Source: Methanobacteriota archaeon
GTDB lineage: Archaea; Thermoplasmatota; Thermoplasmata; RBG-16-68-12
Direction: 5' to 3'
DNA: 34,537 nucleotides
Assembly: GCA_005878515.1 (NCBI GenBank)
Contig: VBLZ01000100.1
Coordinates: 1 to 34,537 of the forward strand
Every line of letters starts with the position of its first letter. Positions within the stretch are counted from its first letter, which is position 1. The position numbers were made by a program, and so were the translations under genes. The notes below the pieces were generated by a model. That model was not told the origin of the DNA and did not search any database. It saw only the letters and a program-made list of their open reading frames with translations. Positions 8,982 to 15,601 of this stretch are shown here, in pieces.

Positions 8982-9962
8982 ATGGCAAAGTCCGCTCTTG
9001 TCACCGGCGCCACGGGCCAAGACGGCTCGTTCCTCATGGAACTCCTCCTGAAGAAAGGCTACGAAGTCCATGGGCTCGTCCGCCGCTTGAGCATCCCCAA
9101 TATCGGCAACATCCAGCACCTCGTGGACCGCGTCTCGCTCCTGGATGGCGATCTCATCGACCAATCGTCTTTGAACGCCGCGGTGAGAGAGAGTCAGCCG
9201 GACGAGGTATACAATCTCGCCGCGCAGTCGTTCGTTGCGACGTCCTTCGTCCAACCGGTCCTCACGGGCGAGATCACCGGCATCGGCGCGGTACGCGTGC
9301 TCGAGGCGGTTCGCGCCTATGCGCCGGATGCCAAGGTGTACCAAGCCTCGTCGAGCGAGATGTTCGGCAAGGTGGACCGGGAGCCGCAGGACGAGAGCAC
9401 GCCGTTCCATCCGCGAAGTCCGTACGGGGTCGCGAAGGTCTACGCGTACTGGGCCTGCGTGAACTACCGGGAAGCCCACGGCTTGTTTGTTTCCAACGGG
9501 ATCCTGTTCAACCACGAATCCGAACGACGCGGCCTCGAGTTCCTGACCCGCAAGGTGAGCAGCGGCGTGGCGAAGATCCATCACGGCCTCGCGAAGACGG
9601 TCACCCTCGGAAACCTCGACGCGAGGCGGGATTGGGGGTACGCCCCGGAATTTGTCGACCTGATGTGGCGGGTCCTCCAGCACAAAGAGCCGGACGACTT
9701 CGTCGGAGCGACGGGCGAGGCCCATTCGGTGCGCGAATTCGTGGAGGAAGCGTTCCGCGTCGCCGGCATCTCGGATTGGGAGGCGCATGTGACGATCGAC
9801 GAGAAGAACTTCCGACCTTCGGAGATCTACAACCTGCGCGGGGACGCGGGGAAGGCCAAGCGGATCCTCGGATGGCAGGCGAAGACCAAGTTCAAGCAGC
9901 TCGCGAAGATCATGGTCGAAGCGGACATCGAGAGCCTGAAAGGATCCCGCAAGCCGAAGTGA
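8982..9962 (+). CDS. gmd: GDP-mannose 4,6-dehydratase
   Basis: An extended SDR enzyme that converts GDP-D-mannose to GDP-4-dehydro-6-deoxy-D-mannose, the precursor of GDP-fucose, GDP-rhamnose or GDP-perosamine. Visible signatures are the NAD(P) motif GATGQDG (residues 9-15), the catalytic SSSEMFG (123-129), YGVAK (148-152, YxxxK) and NHESERRG, a GMD hallmark. The 326-aa length is slightly short for the family but nothing essential appears missing. The partner reductase or aminotransferase that would fix the final sugar is not in this window. ATG 8982 lies about 28 nt after TATA-like CGATAAAG, so the mRNA is probably leaderless. It converges on the HTH regulator gene, with only four bases between the stops. 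Other sugar-nucleotide epimerases are less likely because of the NHESxRRG motif. Confidence 0.9.
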   Translation: MAKSALVTGATGQDGSFLMELLLKKGYEVHGLVRRLSIPNIGNIQHLVDRVSLLDGDLIDQSSLNAAVRESQPDEVYNLAAQSFVATSFVQPVLTGEITGIGAVRVLEAVRAYAPDAKVYQASSSEMFGKVDREPQDESTPFHPRSPYGVAKVYAYWACVNYREAHGLFVSNGILFNHESERRGLEFLTRKVSSGVAKIHHGLAKTVTLGNLDARRDWGYAPEFVDLMWRVLQHKEPDDFVGATGEAHSVREFVEEAFRVAGISDWEAHVTIDEKNFRPSEIYNLRGDAGKAKRILGWQAKTKFKQLAKIMVEADIESLKGSRKPK

Positions 9963-9966
9963 TCCG

Positions 9967-10353
9967 CTACGGTCGAGGCGGCGACGGGAAGCAGGCTGTG
10001 CAGTGGGGATCGATGTCCCCCAGGCTCTTGTGGTACTCGCAGAACCGGGCCGTGAGCATGAGCCCGGAGCAGAACCCGTTCACGCTCGCGATCTGGTCCG
10101 AGAGCGTCATCCCGTGGGCGATTTGGGAGGAGAGTTCGTGCACATACGGTTTGATCTCCGGGAAGAGTCGGAGCATCTCCTGGTCCACGCCGCGGCTCTG
10201 CGTGTTGTAGTGGCTCACGGCCGCTTGCGTGATCCCCATCGAATGGGCGACGTCGACCTGCTTCATCTTGTACGTATGTAGGAGTTCACGGGCCAACCGC
10301 GCGCGGATCGTGGGCAGGAGTCGAGCGACCACGAGTTCTTGGGGTTGGAGCAT
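9967..10353 (-). CDS. HTH transcriptional regulator with C-terminal cysteine cluster
   Basis: A 128-residue predicted transcription factor. The helix-turn-helix is MKQVDVAHSMGITQAAVSHY (about residues 30-49), an XRE/Trp-repressor-like HTH resembling the archaeal COG2522 group. The C-terminus carries four cysteines (95, 105, 118, 121; FCEYHK and HCTAC), a possible metal or Fe-S site. The track ORF starts at a GTG (10401) lying inside the predicted TATA/palindrome. ATG 10353 leaves a leader of about 25 nt after the expected start site and is preferred. A perfect 7-bp inverted repeat overlaps its TATA box, suggesting autoregulation. It is convergent with gmd. No ligand can be named; gmd proximity alone does not prove it controls the glycan locus. 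Confidence 0.75.
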   Translation of the reverse strand: MLQPQELVVARLLPTIRARLARELLHTYKMKQVDVAHSMGITQAAVSHYNTQSRGVDQEMLRLFPEIKPYVHELSSQIAHGMTLSDQIASVNGFCSGLMLTARFCEYHKSLGDIDPHCTACFPSPPRP

Positions 10354-10397
10354 CCGGCGCGCCTCGTCCCTCCGGGGACCGGACTGAATACAGTATA

Positions 10398-10416
10398 ACA
10401 CGGTATTTAACCGTGT
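10398..10416 (-). promoter_or_regulatory. Palindromic operator overlapping the TATA box
   Basis: ACACGGT-ATTTA-ACCGTGT is a perfect 7+5+7 inverted repeat whose centre contains the TATA-like TTAAATA (minus strand). Binding of a dimeric HTH protein here would block TBP, so this is a candidate auto-operator. A further half-site-like CACGGTAA lies at about 10433-10440. Confidence 0.65.
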
Positions 10417-10502
10417 CCCTTTTCCTCGTTGTCACGGTAATTTCAGGTTTGCATCGGTTCACATTTTCTATGGAGGGAACGGTTCCGCAGCGGGGACTCG
10501 AC

Positions 10503-11288
10503 TCACATCACGCAGCAGCGCGGACTCTCCCAATAGTCCAACCCAAGCCGGACCAACGTCGGGTCGGTCGAGGTGATCGCATACGCGTCACCGTCCGCGG
10601 TCCGGGACATCGTAAGGACCTGCTGGCCATCGACGAGCACGAGGACGCACTCACACACGATCGAGCGGATCTCCGCGGCCTTCTCGAGGTCTTTCGTGAC
10701 GGGGATCTCGGGCACCGCGAGCCGCACGCGAATTCGCCGCCGGGCCGCACGGGCGAGATCGTCTTCGAGCTTCCGGAAAATCCCTTCATCGGCGGCGAGC
10801 ACGACGATCTCCTTTCGCGCCGATGAGATCAGGGCCTTTGCTCGAGCGACGACGTTCGGGAGGCCTTTCACGATGTACGCCACATCGGTGTCGGGAGACT
10901 TTGTCGCCGCACGGAGCGGCTCGAGGAGGGAGCCAAGGCGCGCTGTGGCCGCCCGTCGCTTCTCGTATTCGGCCTCGACGAGACGACTCAGTCGGATCTC
11001 GACCTCTTTCGCCGGCACGACCCGAAACGTCTTTGGCTTGCCGTCCTGGACCTCGACGAGCCCTTTCTCGGCCAGCTCGTCGAGGGCATAGTAGATCTTC
11101 GAATCGGCGACACCGGTCTTCAGAACCAGATCGCCCGCGGTCGCATGGCTCACCCGAACCAGTGCGCAAAACGCCTCGGCAGCGTGTCCGCTGAATCCGA
11201 GGTCCCGCAAGGTGCCGCGGATCCGTTCCGCGGAAGGCCCGAACGATTCTTGGAGGAGCGCGTTCGCCCGCGCCTTGACTTCCGACAT
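10503..11288 (-). CDS. TrmB-family regulator, candidate arsenic-responsive
   Basis: A 261-residue transcription factor. The N-terminal winged HTH (about residues 25-95) contains FCALVRVSHATAGDLVLKTGVADSKIYYALDEL and the wing GLVEVQDGKPKTFRV, typical of TrmB-type DNA-binding domains. A short coiled region (about 96-125) leads to a C-terminal effector-like domain with strand KEIVVLAAD. Unusually it has the cysteine pairs CEC (212-214) and a C-terminal CCVM (258-261), plus C41. It is divergent from arsM, with 61 bp between starts containing a perfect inverted repeat. I infer an arsenite- or metal-sensing repressor of arsM; TrmB proteins normally sense sugars, so this is a hypothesis. ATG 11288 was preferred over the TTG at 11300, which would shift the gene nearer the operator. 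Confidence 0.75.
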   Translation of the reverse strand: MSEVKARANALLQESFGPSAERIRGTLRDLGFSGHAAEAFCALVRVSHATAGDLVLKTGVADSKIYYALDELAEKGLVEVQDGKPKTFRVVPAKEVEIRLSRLVEAEYEKRRAATARLGSLLEPLRAATKSPDTDVAYIVKGLPNVVARAKALISSARKEIVVLAADEGIFRKLEDDLARAARRRIRVRLAVPEIPVTKDLEKAAEIRSIVCECVLVLVDGQQVLTMSRTADGDAYAITSTDPTLVRLGLDYWESPRCCVM

Positions 11289-11310
11289 CCGGTAGGCCAA
11301 GGGAGGGAAG

Positions 11311-11344
11311 GTATTTAATGTTAGCTACTACTGATTGGTAGTAG
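11311..11344. promoter_or_regulatory. Divergent promoter and inverted repeat between the regulator and arsM
   Basis: TATTTAAT (11312-11319) is an AT-rich TATA candidate readable on both strands. CTACTAC-TGATTG-GTAGTAG (11325-11344) is a perfect 7-bp inverted repeat ending six bases before the arsM ATG. It would cover the likely arsM transcription start, a position suited to a repressor site. Confidence 0.6.
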
Positions 11345-11349
11345 AGACC

Positions 11350-12078
11350 ATGGAAGCAACCGCGGAGGAAGTCCGTGCGAAAGTGCGGGAACGGTATTCG
11401 ATCGCAGCGAGCAGGCGGGGTGGTTGCGAGGACGACGGCTGTTGCGCGATCGGCTATTCGCCGGTGGAGCTCGAAGGGATTCCTGCCGAATCCGTCCTCG
11501 GATTGGGCAGTGGAAATCCGGTCCGGCATGCGGAGCTGCGCCCCGGCGAGACCGTCGTCGACCTCGGGAGCGGCGCCGGAATCGACGTGTTCCTCGCGAG
11601 CCGCCTCGTCGGCCCGGCGGGGCACGCGACCGGGATCGACATGACGCCAACCATGGTCACACGCGCCACGACCGCATCGGTGGCTCACGATATCCGGAAC
11701 GCATCGTTTGTCCTCGCGCCGATCGAGAAACTGCCGCTTCCGGATGGGCATGCGGACGTGGTCCTGAGCAATTGCGTCATCAACCTGAGCCCCGACAAAC
11801 CGGCCGTGTTCGCCGAGGCCTTCCGAATCCTGAAGCCGGGCGGACGACTCGTGATCTCGGACGTGGTCCAAGAACGGGACCTGGGCCGGATCGAAGACGA
11901 CTGCGGCTGTGTCGGAAACGCGATGGTCCGTGGCGAGTATTTGGAGACGATCCGGCGTGCTGGATTTGCGGAACTCCGAATTGTGGAAGACCGGCCCTGG
12001 CGGACGGGCCCGAGCGGAATCGAGGCGTCCGCCGTCACCCTCATCGCGCGAAAGCCGGGACGGGAGGTGAAGATGTGA
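11350..12078 (+). CDS. arsM: Arsenite S-adenosylmethionine methyltransferase
   Basis: A 242-residue ArsM-type enzyme that methylates As(III) using SAM in the cytoplasm. The N-terminal cysteine group GGCEDDGCC (C26, C31, C32) is followed by the SAM motif [16 protein letters not shown]. The conserved [12 protein letters not shown] and DDCGCVGN cysteines correspond to the As-binding cysteines of characterised ArsM proteins. ATG 11350 is preferred over the in-frame GTG at 11335 inside the inverted repeat. Its stop (ATGTGA) overlaps the GTG start of a 37-aa Cys-rich ORF, implying translational coupling. The divergent TrmB-like regulator and shared inverted repeat suggest induction by arsenic. No ArsR, ArsB or ArsA gene is present in the window. 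Confidence 0.92.
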   Translation: MEATAEEVRAKVRERYSIAASRRGGCEDDGCCAIGYSPVELEGIPAESVLGLGSGNPVRHAELRPGETVVDLGSGAGIDVFLASRLVGPAGHATGIDMTPTMVTRATTASVAHDIRNASFVLAPIEKLPLPDGHADVVLSNCVINLSPDKPAVFAEAFRILKPGGRLVISDVVQERDLGRIEDDCGCVGNAMVRGEYLETIRRAGFAELRIVEDRPWRTGPSGIEASAVTLIARKPGREVKM

Positions 12079-12188
12079 TACCCATCGAGATCATGCTGGC
12101 GAAGGCGCTCGCGGAGGAACTCCGCGCAGAAGGCTGCTGCGGGAGCGGGCCGTGTTGCGCGGACTCCCGTTGTGGCTGCTGCGCCTGA
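12075..12188 (+). CDS. 37-residue Cys-rich peptide coupled to arsM
   Basis: This small ORF is missing from the track as its own entry (it is the tail of a longer shadow frame). GTG 12075 overlaps the arsM stop (GTGA) and is preceded by GGGAGGTGA, the strongest ribosome-binding sequence nearby. The N-terminal half is an amphipathic helix-like [20 protein letters not shown]. The C-terminal half packs seven cysteines into 16 residues (CC-x4-CC-x4-C-x-CC). An alternative ATG lies at codon 7. I do not recognise a family. The position and cysteine pattern suggest As(III) or soft-metal binding, or delivery to ArsM, which is inference. Metallothionein-like function is an alternative. That it is translated is supported by the ribosome-binding site, overlap and non-random composition, not proven. 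Confidence 0.65.
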   Translation: MIPIEIMLAKALAEELRAEGCCGSGPCCADSRCGCCA

Positions 12189-12267
12189 GGCCGCACCCTA
12201 CTTTCGACGGCGATGGGCGGCCGATCTCACTGCGCCGTCCCGCTTGACGAGGTCCGGACGCTCGAGC

Positions 12268-12510
12268 TCAGCCGTGAGCGACAACCGAAGGGACCGAGTG
12301 CAGACTCCGGTAGATCGCGGTGAGTTCCGCCTTCTCCGCATCCCCCAGCCGAGAGTCCTGGATGTACTCCTCGTAGAGTGGGGTGACATCCTCGTCCCCA
12401 AGGCACGTGACGGACATATGGAGGATGTATTCCGTTAGAATATGCAGCGAATCGGAGGTGGGGGCTCGAGTCAACGCGTCGTCTTTGATCTTCCGCCACT
12501 GGAATCGCAT
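12268..12510 (-). CDS. Small hypothetical protein
   Basis: An 80-residue soluble, acidic, probably all-helical protein (RFQWRKIKDDALTRAP at the N-terminus, then LHILTEYILHMS and TPLYEEYIQD). I do not recognise the family. ATG 12510 is used; the track start at 12537 lies closer to a 12-bp palindrome shared with the divergent RNase HI-like gene. A single cysteine makes metal binding unlikely despite the neighbouring ars genes. Its stop faces the Cys-rich peptide stop about 80 bp away, a short stretch with nothing recognisable. Coding status is supported by composition and a plausible start only. Confidence 0.55.
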   Translation of the reverse strand: MRFQWRKIKDDALTRAPTSDSLHILTEYILHMSVTCLGDEDVTPLYEEYIQDSRLGDAEKAELTAIYRSLHSVPSVVAHG

Positions 12511-12533
12511 GGGTGGGCCTGCCGAAGAGCGTA

Positions 12534-12545
12534 CCACCGCGGTGG
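12534..12545. promoter_or_regulatory. 12-bp palindrome between divergent genes
   Basis: CCACCGCGGTGG is a perfect palindrome, extended imperfectly by flanking GTAC sequences. It lies between the 80-aa hypothetical gene and the RNase HI-like gene. A candidate operator; GC-rich palindromes can also occur by chance in this genome. Confidence 0.35.
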
Positions 12546-12615
12546 GTACGTAACCCTTTTCGGCCGGTTATCGCGGCGCGAACTGTGAGGACGACATGCG
12601 CAATGTGTCCTTTGC

Positions 12616-13092
12616 TTGAGTCGTCCCGCCAATCCTCAAGAGCCCGCCCGCATTCCGGGCGACACGGCCGCATCTCGCGACGGTTCGCGCACGGTGTGCT
12701 TCTTCGATGGCGCCTGTCCCGGCAATCAGTTCGCGCAGAAAGGGCCCATGAAAGCGGCCTTCGTGATTGGAGAGAAGGAATCTGTTCGCGACGTACCGGA
12801 CCTGCAGACGCCCGACGGCCCGATGCGGAGCAGCAACATCGCGGAATATCACGGTCTCATTTTCCTTCTGCGGCACTTGCGAGACCTGGATCGCGGACGA
12901 GGGTCCGACGGGGCGTATCTAATCTGCGGCGATTCTCAACTCGTCATCCGCCAGATGCGCGGGGAGTATCGGGTGCGGACGGCCCATCTAGTTCCCCTAC
13001 GCGCGGAAGCTTCACGCCTGTCGTCCGAGCTCGATGTCGAATTCCGCGCGGTCCCGCGCGCGAAGAACCGCGCCGGATTCCTCCTGGAATAG
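12616..13092 (+). CDS. RNase HI-like protein with atypical C-terminus
   Basis: RNase H-fold protein of up to 158 aa. Three of the four expected carboxylates are visible: D31 in FFDGACPGN, E77 in SNIAEYHGL and D106 in ICGDSQLV. The final motif VPRAKNRAG resembles the family's last helix start, but the usual aspartate after N is absent and the protein stops five residues later. Reading one base differently would give NRADSSW, so either a frameshift or real loss of the fourth carboxylate is possible. The start is uncertain: TTG 12616 opens the ORF, and a GTG at 12694 sits immediately before the first strand. Likely role, if active: cleavage of RNA in RNA-DNA hybrids. It could be a catalytically weakened homolog. 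Confidence 0.7.
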   Translation: MSRPANPQEPARIPGDTAASRDGSRTVCFFDGACPGNQFAQKGPMKAAFVIGEKESVRDVPDLQTPDGPMRSSNIAEYHGLIFLLRHLRDLDRGRGSDGAYLICGDSQLVIRQMRGEYRVRTAHLVPLRAEASRLSSELDVEFRAVPRAKNRAGFLLE

Positions 13093-13203
13093 AGAGTGAT
13101 GTCGGGAGTGGTCGATATTATACCGCTCGGTTACACTGGTACACAATCGAACACCATGTTTTCGGAAAATTCTTGAGGGGGGAGAGAAATCGTCGCCCGG
13201 CCA

Positions 13204-15360
13204 ATGCGTCATGAGGGGCTTTCGCAGGACTTTCGCAAGCATTCCGTGCTTGTCCTCGTCTTGCTGCTGATGGCATCAGCGTTAGTTGCGCTGAGTCCAA
13301 CGGCTCCGTGGGCCGGCTTGAGTGTCGACGCCCATGCCGCGGGCCTGGCCAATCCCGCGGCCCTTGAGCCGCACGCGCCCATCCACATCACGGGCGACGA
13401 CGGGTTCAACACCTCAAACGGGGTTCGCGGTGGGACCGGCACTGCTGCGGCCCCTTACCTCATCTCCGACTGGCTGGTCGACGCCGCCCTCTATCCGAAC
13501 TCCAGTGCGATGATCTGGCTCGAAAACACCGACAGGCACGTGGTCGTGCAGAATTGCCAAGTCATCCACCTGGACACCGTCGGAGAACAGTTCCAGGCAT
13601 TCTACGTGGGCAAGTATCCGGGTGAAAACATGACGCCGATCATCGGGCCGCCAACGATCGACCTGACGAGCAACGTGACGTTCCTGGACAACGACATCGA
13701 GAGTCGCTACGGATACGGGATTCAGATTGCGGAGGGCTCCTCGAACATCCTCGCGAAGGGGAATCATGTGGCGGTCCATCCGGACAACGTCAGCGGCCGT
13801 GACTGGATCTACGGGATCAACGTGGCCCGGGGTACCCACAACGTCACGATCGAGGACAATGTGGTCAACGCCGGGAGCAGCCTGTACATCACGATCGGCA
13901 TCCACTTGAGCGACTATTACGTGAGCGAGCAGCGCCGCGCGTCCCGGCTCGTCGCCCGGAACAATACCGTGATCGATGCGGCCGGTGGGATCCACGTCGA
14001 GTCTTCCCGATTTACGTTGGTCCAGGACAATACCATCTATCGGACCAACCTCAACAGCCTGGCCTACGGCTGGCCACGCGCCATCACGGTCCGCGAGAGC
14101 GCGCTGAACGCAAGCCTGGTTCACAACACGATCCGAGTCGAACTTACCGGGATCATCATTGGGGCGTCGACGGGTCGATGGGACACGTATGGATCGGTGA
14201 CCAGCGCAAACAATACAACGATCCGTGACAACGTCATCTCGAATGTGACCAGCGGCATTCAAATCGGGAACGTGAGCGGCACTCAGGTCATCGACACGAC
14301 CTTTGCAAATGTTGGACTTCAGGAGTTGAACCTGAATGGAGAGGGAGGTGCCCCCCGGAACCTGACCCTGACGGACTTGGCGTTTCCGGTCCGTATTCGA
14401 GCGCCAACCGAGGCGATACCGATCCACTGGTCTTGGACACATCTGACGCCATCGGCGGAATACAATCTCAGCGCGACCAACGGTACGACCACCGTGAACG
14501 TGTCTTTCGCGACGACGGCTGCCGGAGTCGGTTTCGTCGACGTCGAGCAGCCGCGTACCAATGCCACCAACCTCACTGTGTACCGTCTCGCGGGGCCGCT
14601 GCCTCCGCCGAATGCCCCGCCCACCGCGGACTTCGTTTGGGCGCCGACATTAGGCAACACGAGCACCATGTTCGTGTTCACCGCACAAGCAAGTGACGAC
14701 CACGATCTGCCCAGCTCGATTCAAGTCCGCTGGGACTGGACCGGAGACGGGACGTGGGATACCGCGTGGTCCACGAACAAGACCGCGACGCATTCCTATT
14801 CCTCGATAGGAAACAAAACGGTCGTCGTGCAGGCGATCGATTCCGGAGGTCTGACCGCGACCCAGTCCCACGTGGTCCAGGTGACGGCACCGCCCCCGCC
14901 ACCGCCGCCCCCGCCTCCGCCGAACGCGCCGCCCACGGTGGACTTCACATGGACGCCGAACTCCGGCGACACGACCACCGTCTTCACGTTCACGGCGCAG
15001 GCGAGCGACGATCACGATCAACCGAGCGCCATTCAGGTCCGGTGGGACTGGAACGGCGATGGGACTTGGGACACGCCTTGGTCGACCACGAAGACCGCCA
15101 CGCACACGTTCAGCGCTCCGGGCGATTACACGGTGGCGGTGCGAGCAATCGACTCGGGAGGCCTTACCACGAGCAAGTCGCACCTGGTTTCAGTAACCGC
15201 CCTCCCACCGCCGCCGAACAGGACGAACCCGGTCTCCACGCAAACGCAGATACTCCTTCTCCTCGCGAGCGTTTCGACTCCGATCATGATCGTGACGGCC
15301 ATTGGCGTAATCGTTTATGCGGTGAGTCGCGTGCGACGCAGACGGGGCCGCCGCGACTGA
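13204..15360 (+). CDS. Secreted beta-helix protein with two PKD domains and C-terminal anchor
   Basis: A 718-residue extracellular or cell-surface protein. A basic N-terminus and hydrophobic core (LVLVLLLMASALVAL) form a signal peptide. Residues about 60-400 contain repeated N-rich, NosD/pectate-lyase-like right-handed beta-helix coils (for example NVTFLDNDIES and NTTIRDNVISN). Two PKD domains follow (VRWDWTGDGTWD and VRWDWNGDGTWD), separated by an 11-proline linker. A C-terminal TM segment precedes the basic tail RVRRRRGRRD, a membrane anchor. Many N-x-S/T sequons suit N-glycosylation, agreeing with the glycan locus nearby. A TATA-like GATATTATAC lies about 85 nt upstream and GGGGGGAGAG precedes the ATG. 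Probable role: surface adhesion or polysaccharide interaction. No enzyme active site was identified. Confidence 0.82.
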   Translation: MRHEGLSQDFRKHSVLVLVLLLMASALVALSPTAPWAGLSVDAHAAGLANPAALEPHAPIHITGDDGFNTSNGVRGGTGTAAAPYLISDWLVDAALYPNSSAMIWLENTDRHVVVQNCQVIHLDTVGEQFQAFYVGKYPGENMTPIIGPPTIDLTSNVTFLDNDIESRYGYGIQIAEGSSNILAKGNHVAVHPDNVSGRDWIYGINVARGTHNVTIEDNVVNAGSSLYITIGIHLSDYYVSEQRRASRLVARNNTVIDAAGGIHVESSRFTLVQDNTIYRTNLNSLAYGWPRAITVRESALNASLVHNTIRVELTGIIIGASTGRWDTYGSVTSANNTTIRDNVISNVTSGIQIGNVSGTQVIDTTFANVGLQELNLNGEGGAPRNLTLTDLAFPVRIRAPTEAIPIHWSWTHLTPSAEYNLSATNGTTTVNVSFATTAAGVGFVDVEQPRTNATNLTVYRLAGPLPPPNAPPTADFVWAPTLGNTSTMFVFTAQASDDHDLPSSIQVRWDWTGDGTWDTAWSTNKTATHSYSSIGNKTVVVQAIDSGGLTATQSHVVQVTAPPPPPPPPPPPNAPPTVDFTWTPNSGDTTTVFTFTAQASDDHDQPSAIQVRWDWNGDGTWDTPWSTTKTATHTFSAPGDYTVAVRAIDSGGLTTSKSHLVSVTALPPPPNRTNPVSTQTQILLLLASVSTPIMIVTAIGVIVYAVSRVRRRRGRRD
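14602..14892 (+). repeat. PKD-encoding tandem repeat, copy 1
   Basis: Encodes the first PKD domain. It aligns without gaps to copy 2 at an exact offset of 312 bp (104 codons), with scattered mostly synonymous differences. Confidence 0.75.
14914..15204 (+). repeat. PKD-encoding tandem repeat, copy 2
   Basis: Second copy of the PKD domain, directly after a run of CCG/CCC/CCT codons encoding polyproline. The gap-free match to copy 1 indicates an intragenic duplication. Confidence 0.75.
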
Positions 15361-15407
15361 GTCAGTCGGAAGTTGCCACAGTTGCCTTGACCTCAAGTTC
15401 GTGACAG

Positions 15408-15480
15408 AGCCACCAGGGAGAATTGAACTCCCGACCTGCCGCTTACAAGGCGGCTGCTCTACCGACTGAGCTATGGTGGC
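15408..15480 (-). tRNA. tRNA-Thr (anticodon UGU)
   Basis: A full cloverleaf is visible on the minus strand: acceptor GCCACCA/TGGTGGC, D-stem GCTC/GAGC, anticodon stem GCCGC/GCGGC with loop CTTGTAA (anticodon TGT), T-stem GGGAG/CTCCC with loop TTCAATT, and discriminator T. No intron and no encoded CCA. A TATA-like CTTTTACC is about 25-30 nt upstream on that strand. It reads threonine ACA codons and probably others by wobble. Confidence 0.97.
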
Positions 15481-15601
15481 GTACCGAGTCCATCGACCCT
15501 TTCGGTAAAAGGGTTTCCGCGTGGTCAGGCTGCACAACAACTCGAAGAGTCTCATTTTTGGAAATCATGGAAAAGCCTTTATTCGCCGCACCCGGCCTCC
15601 G

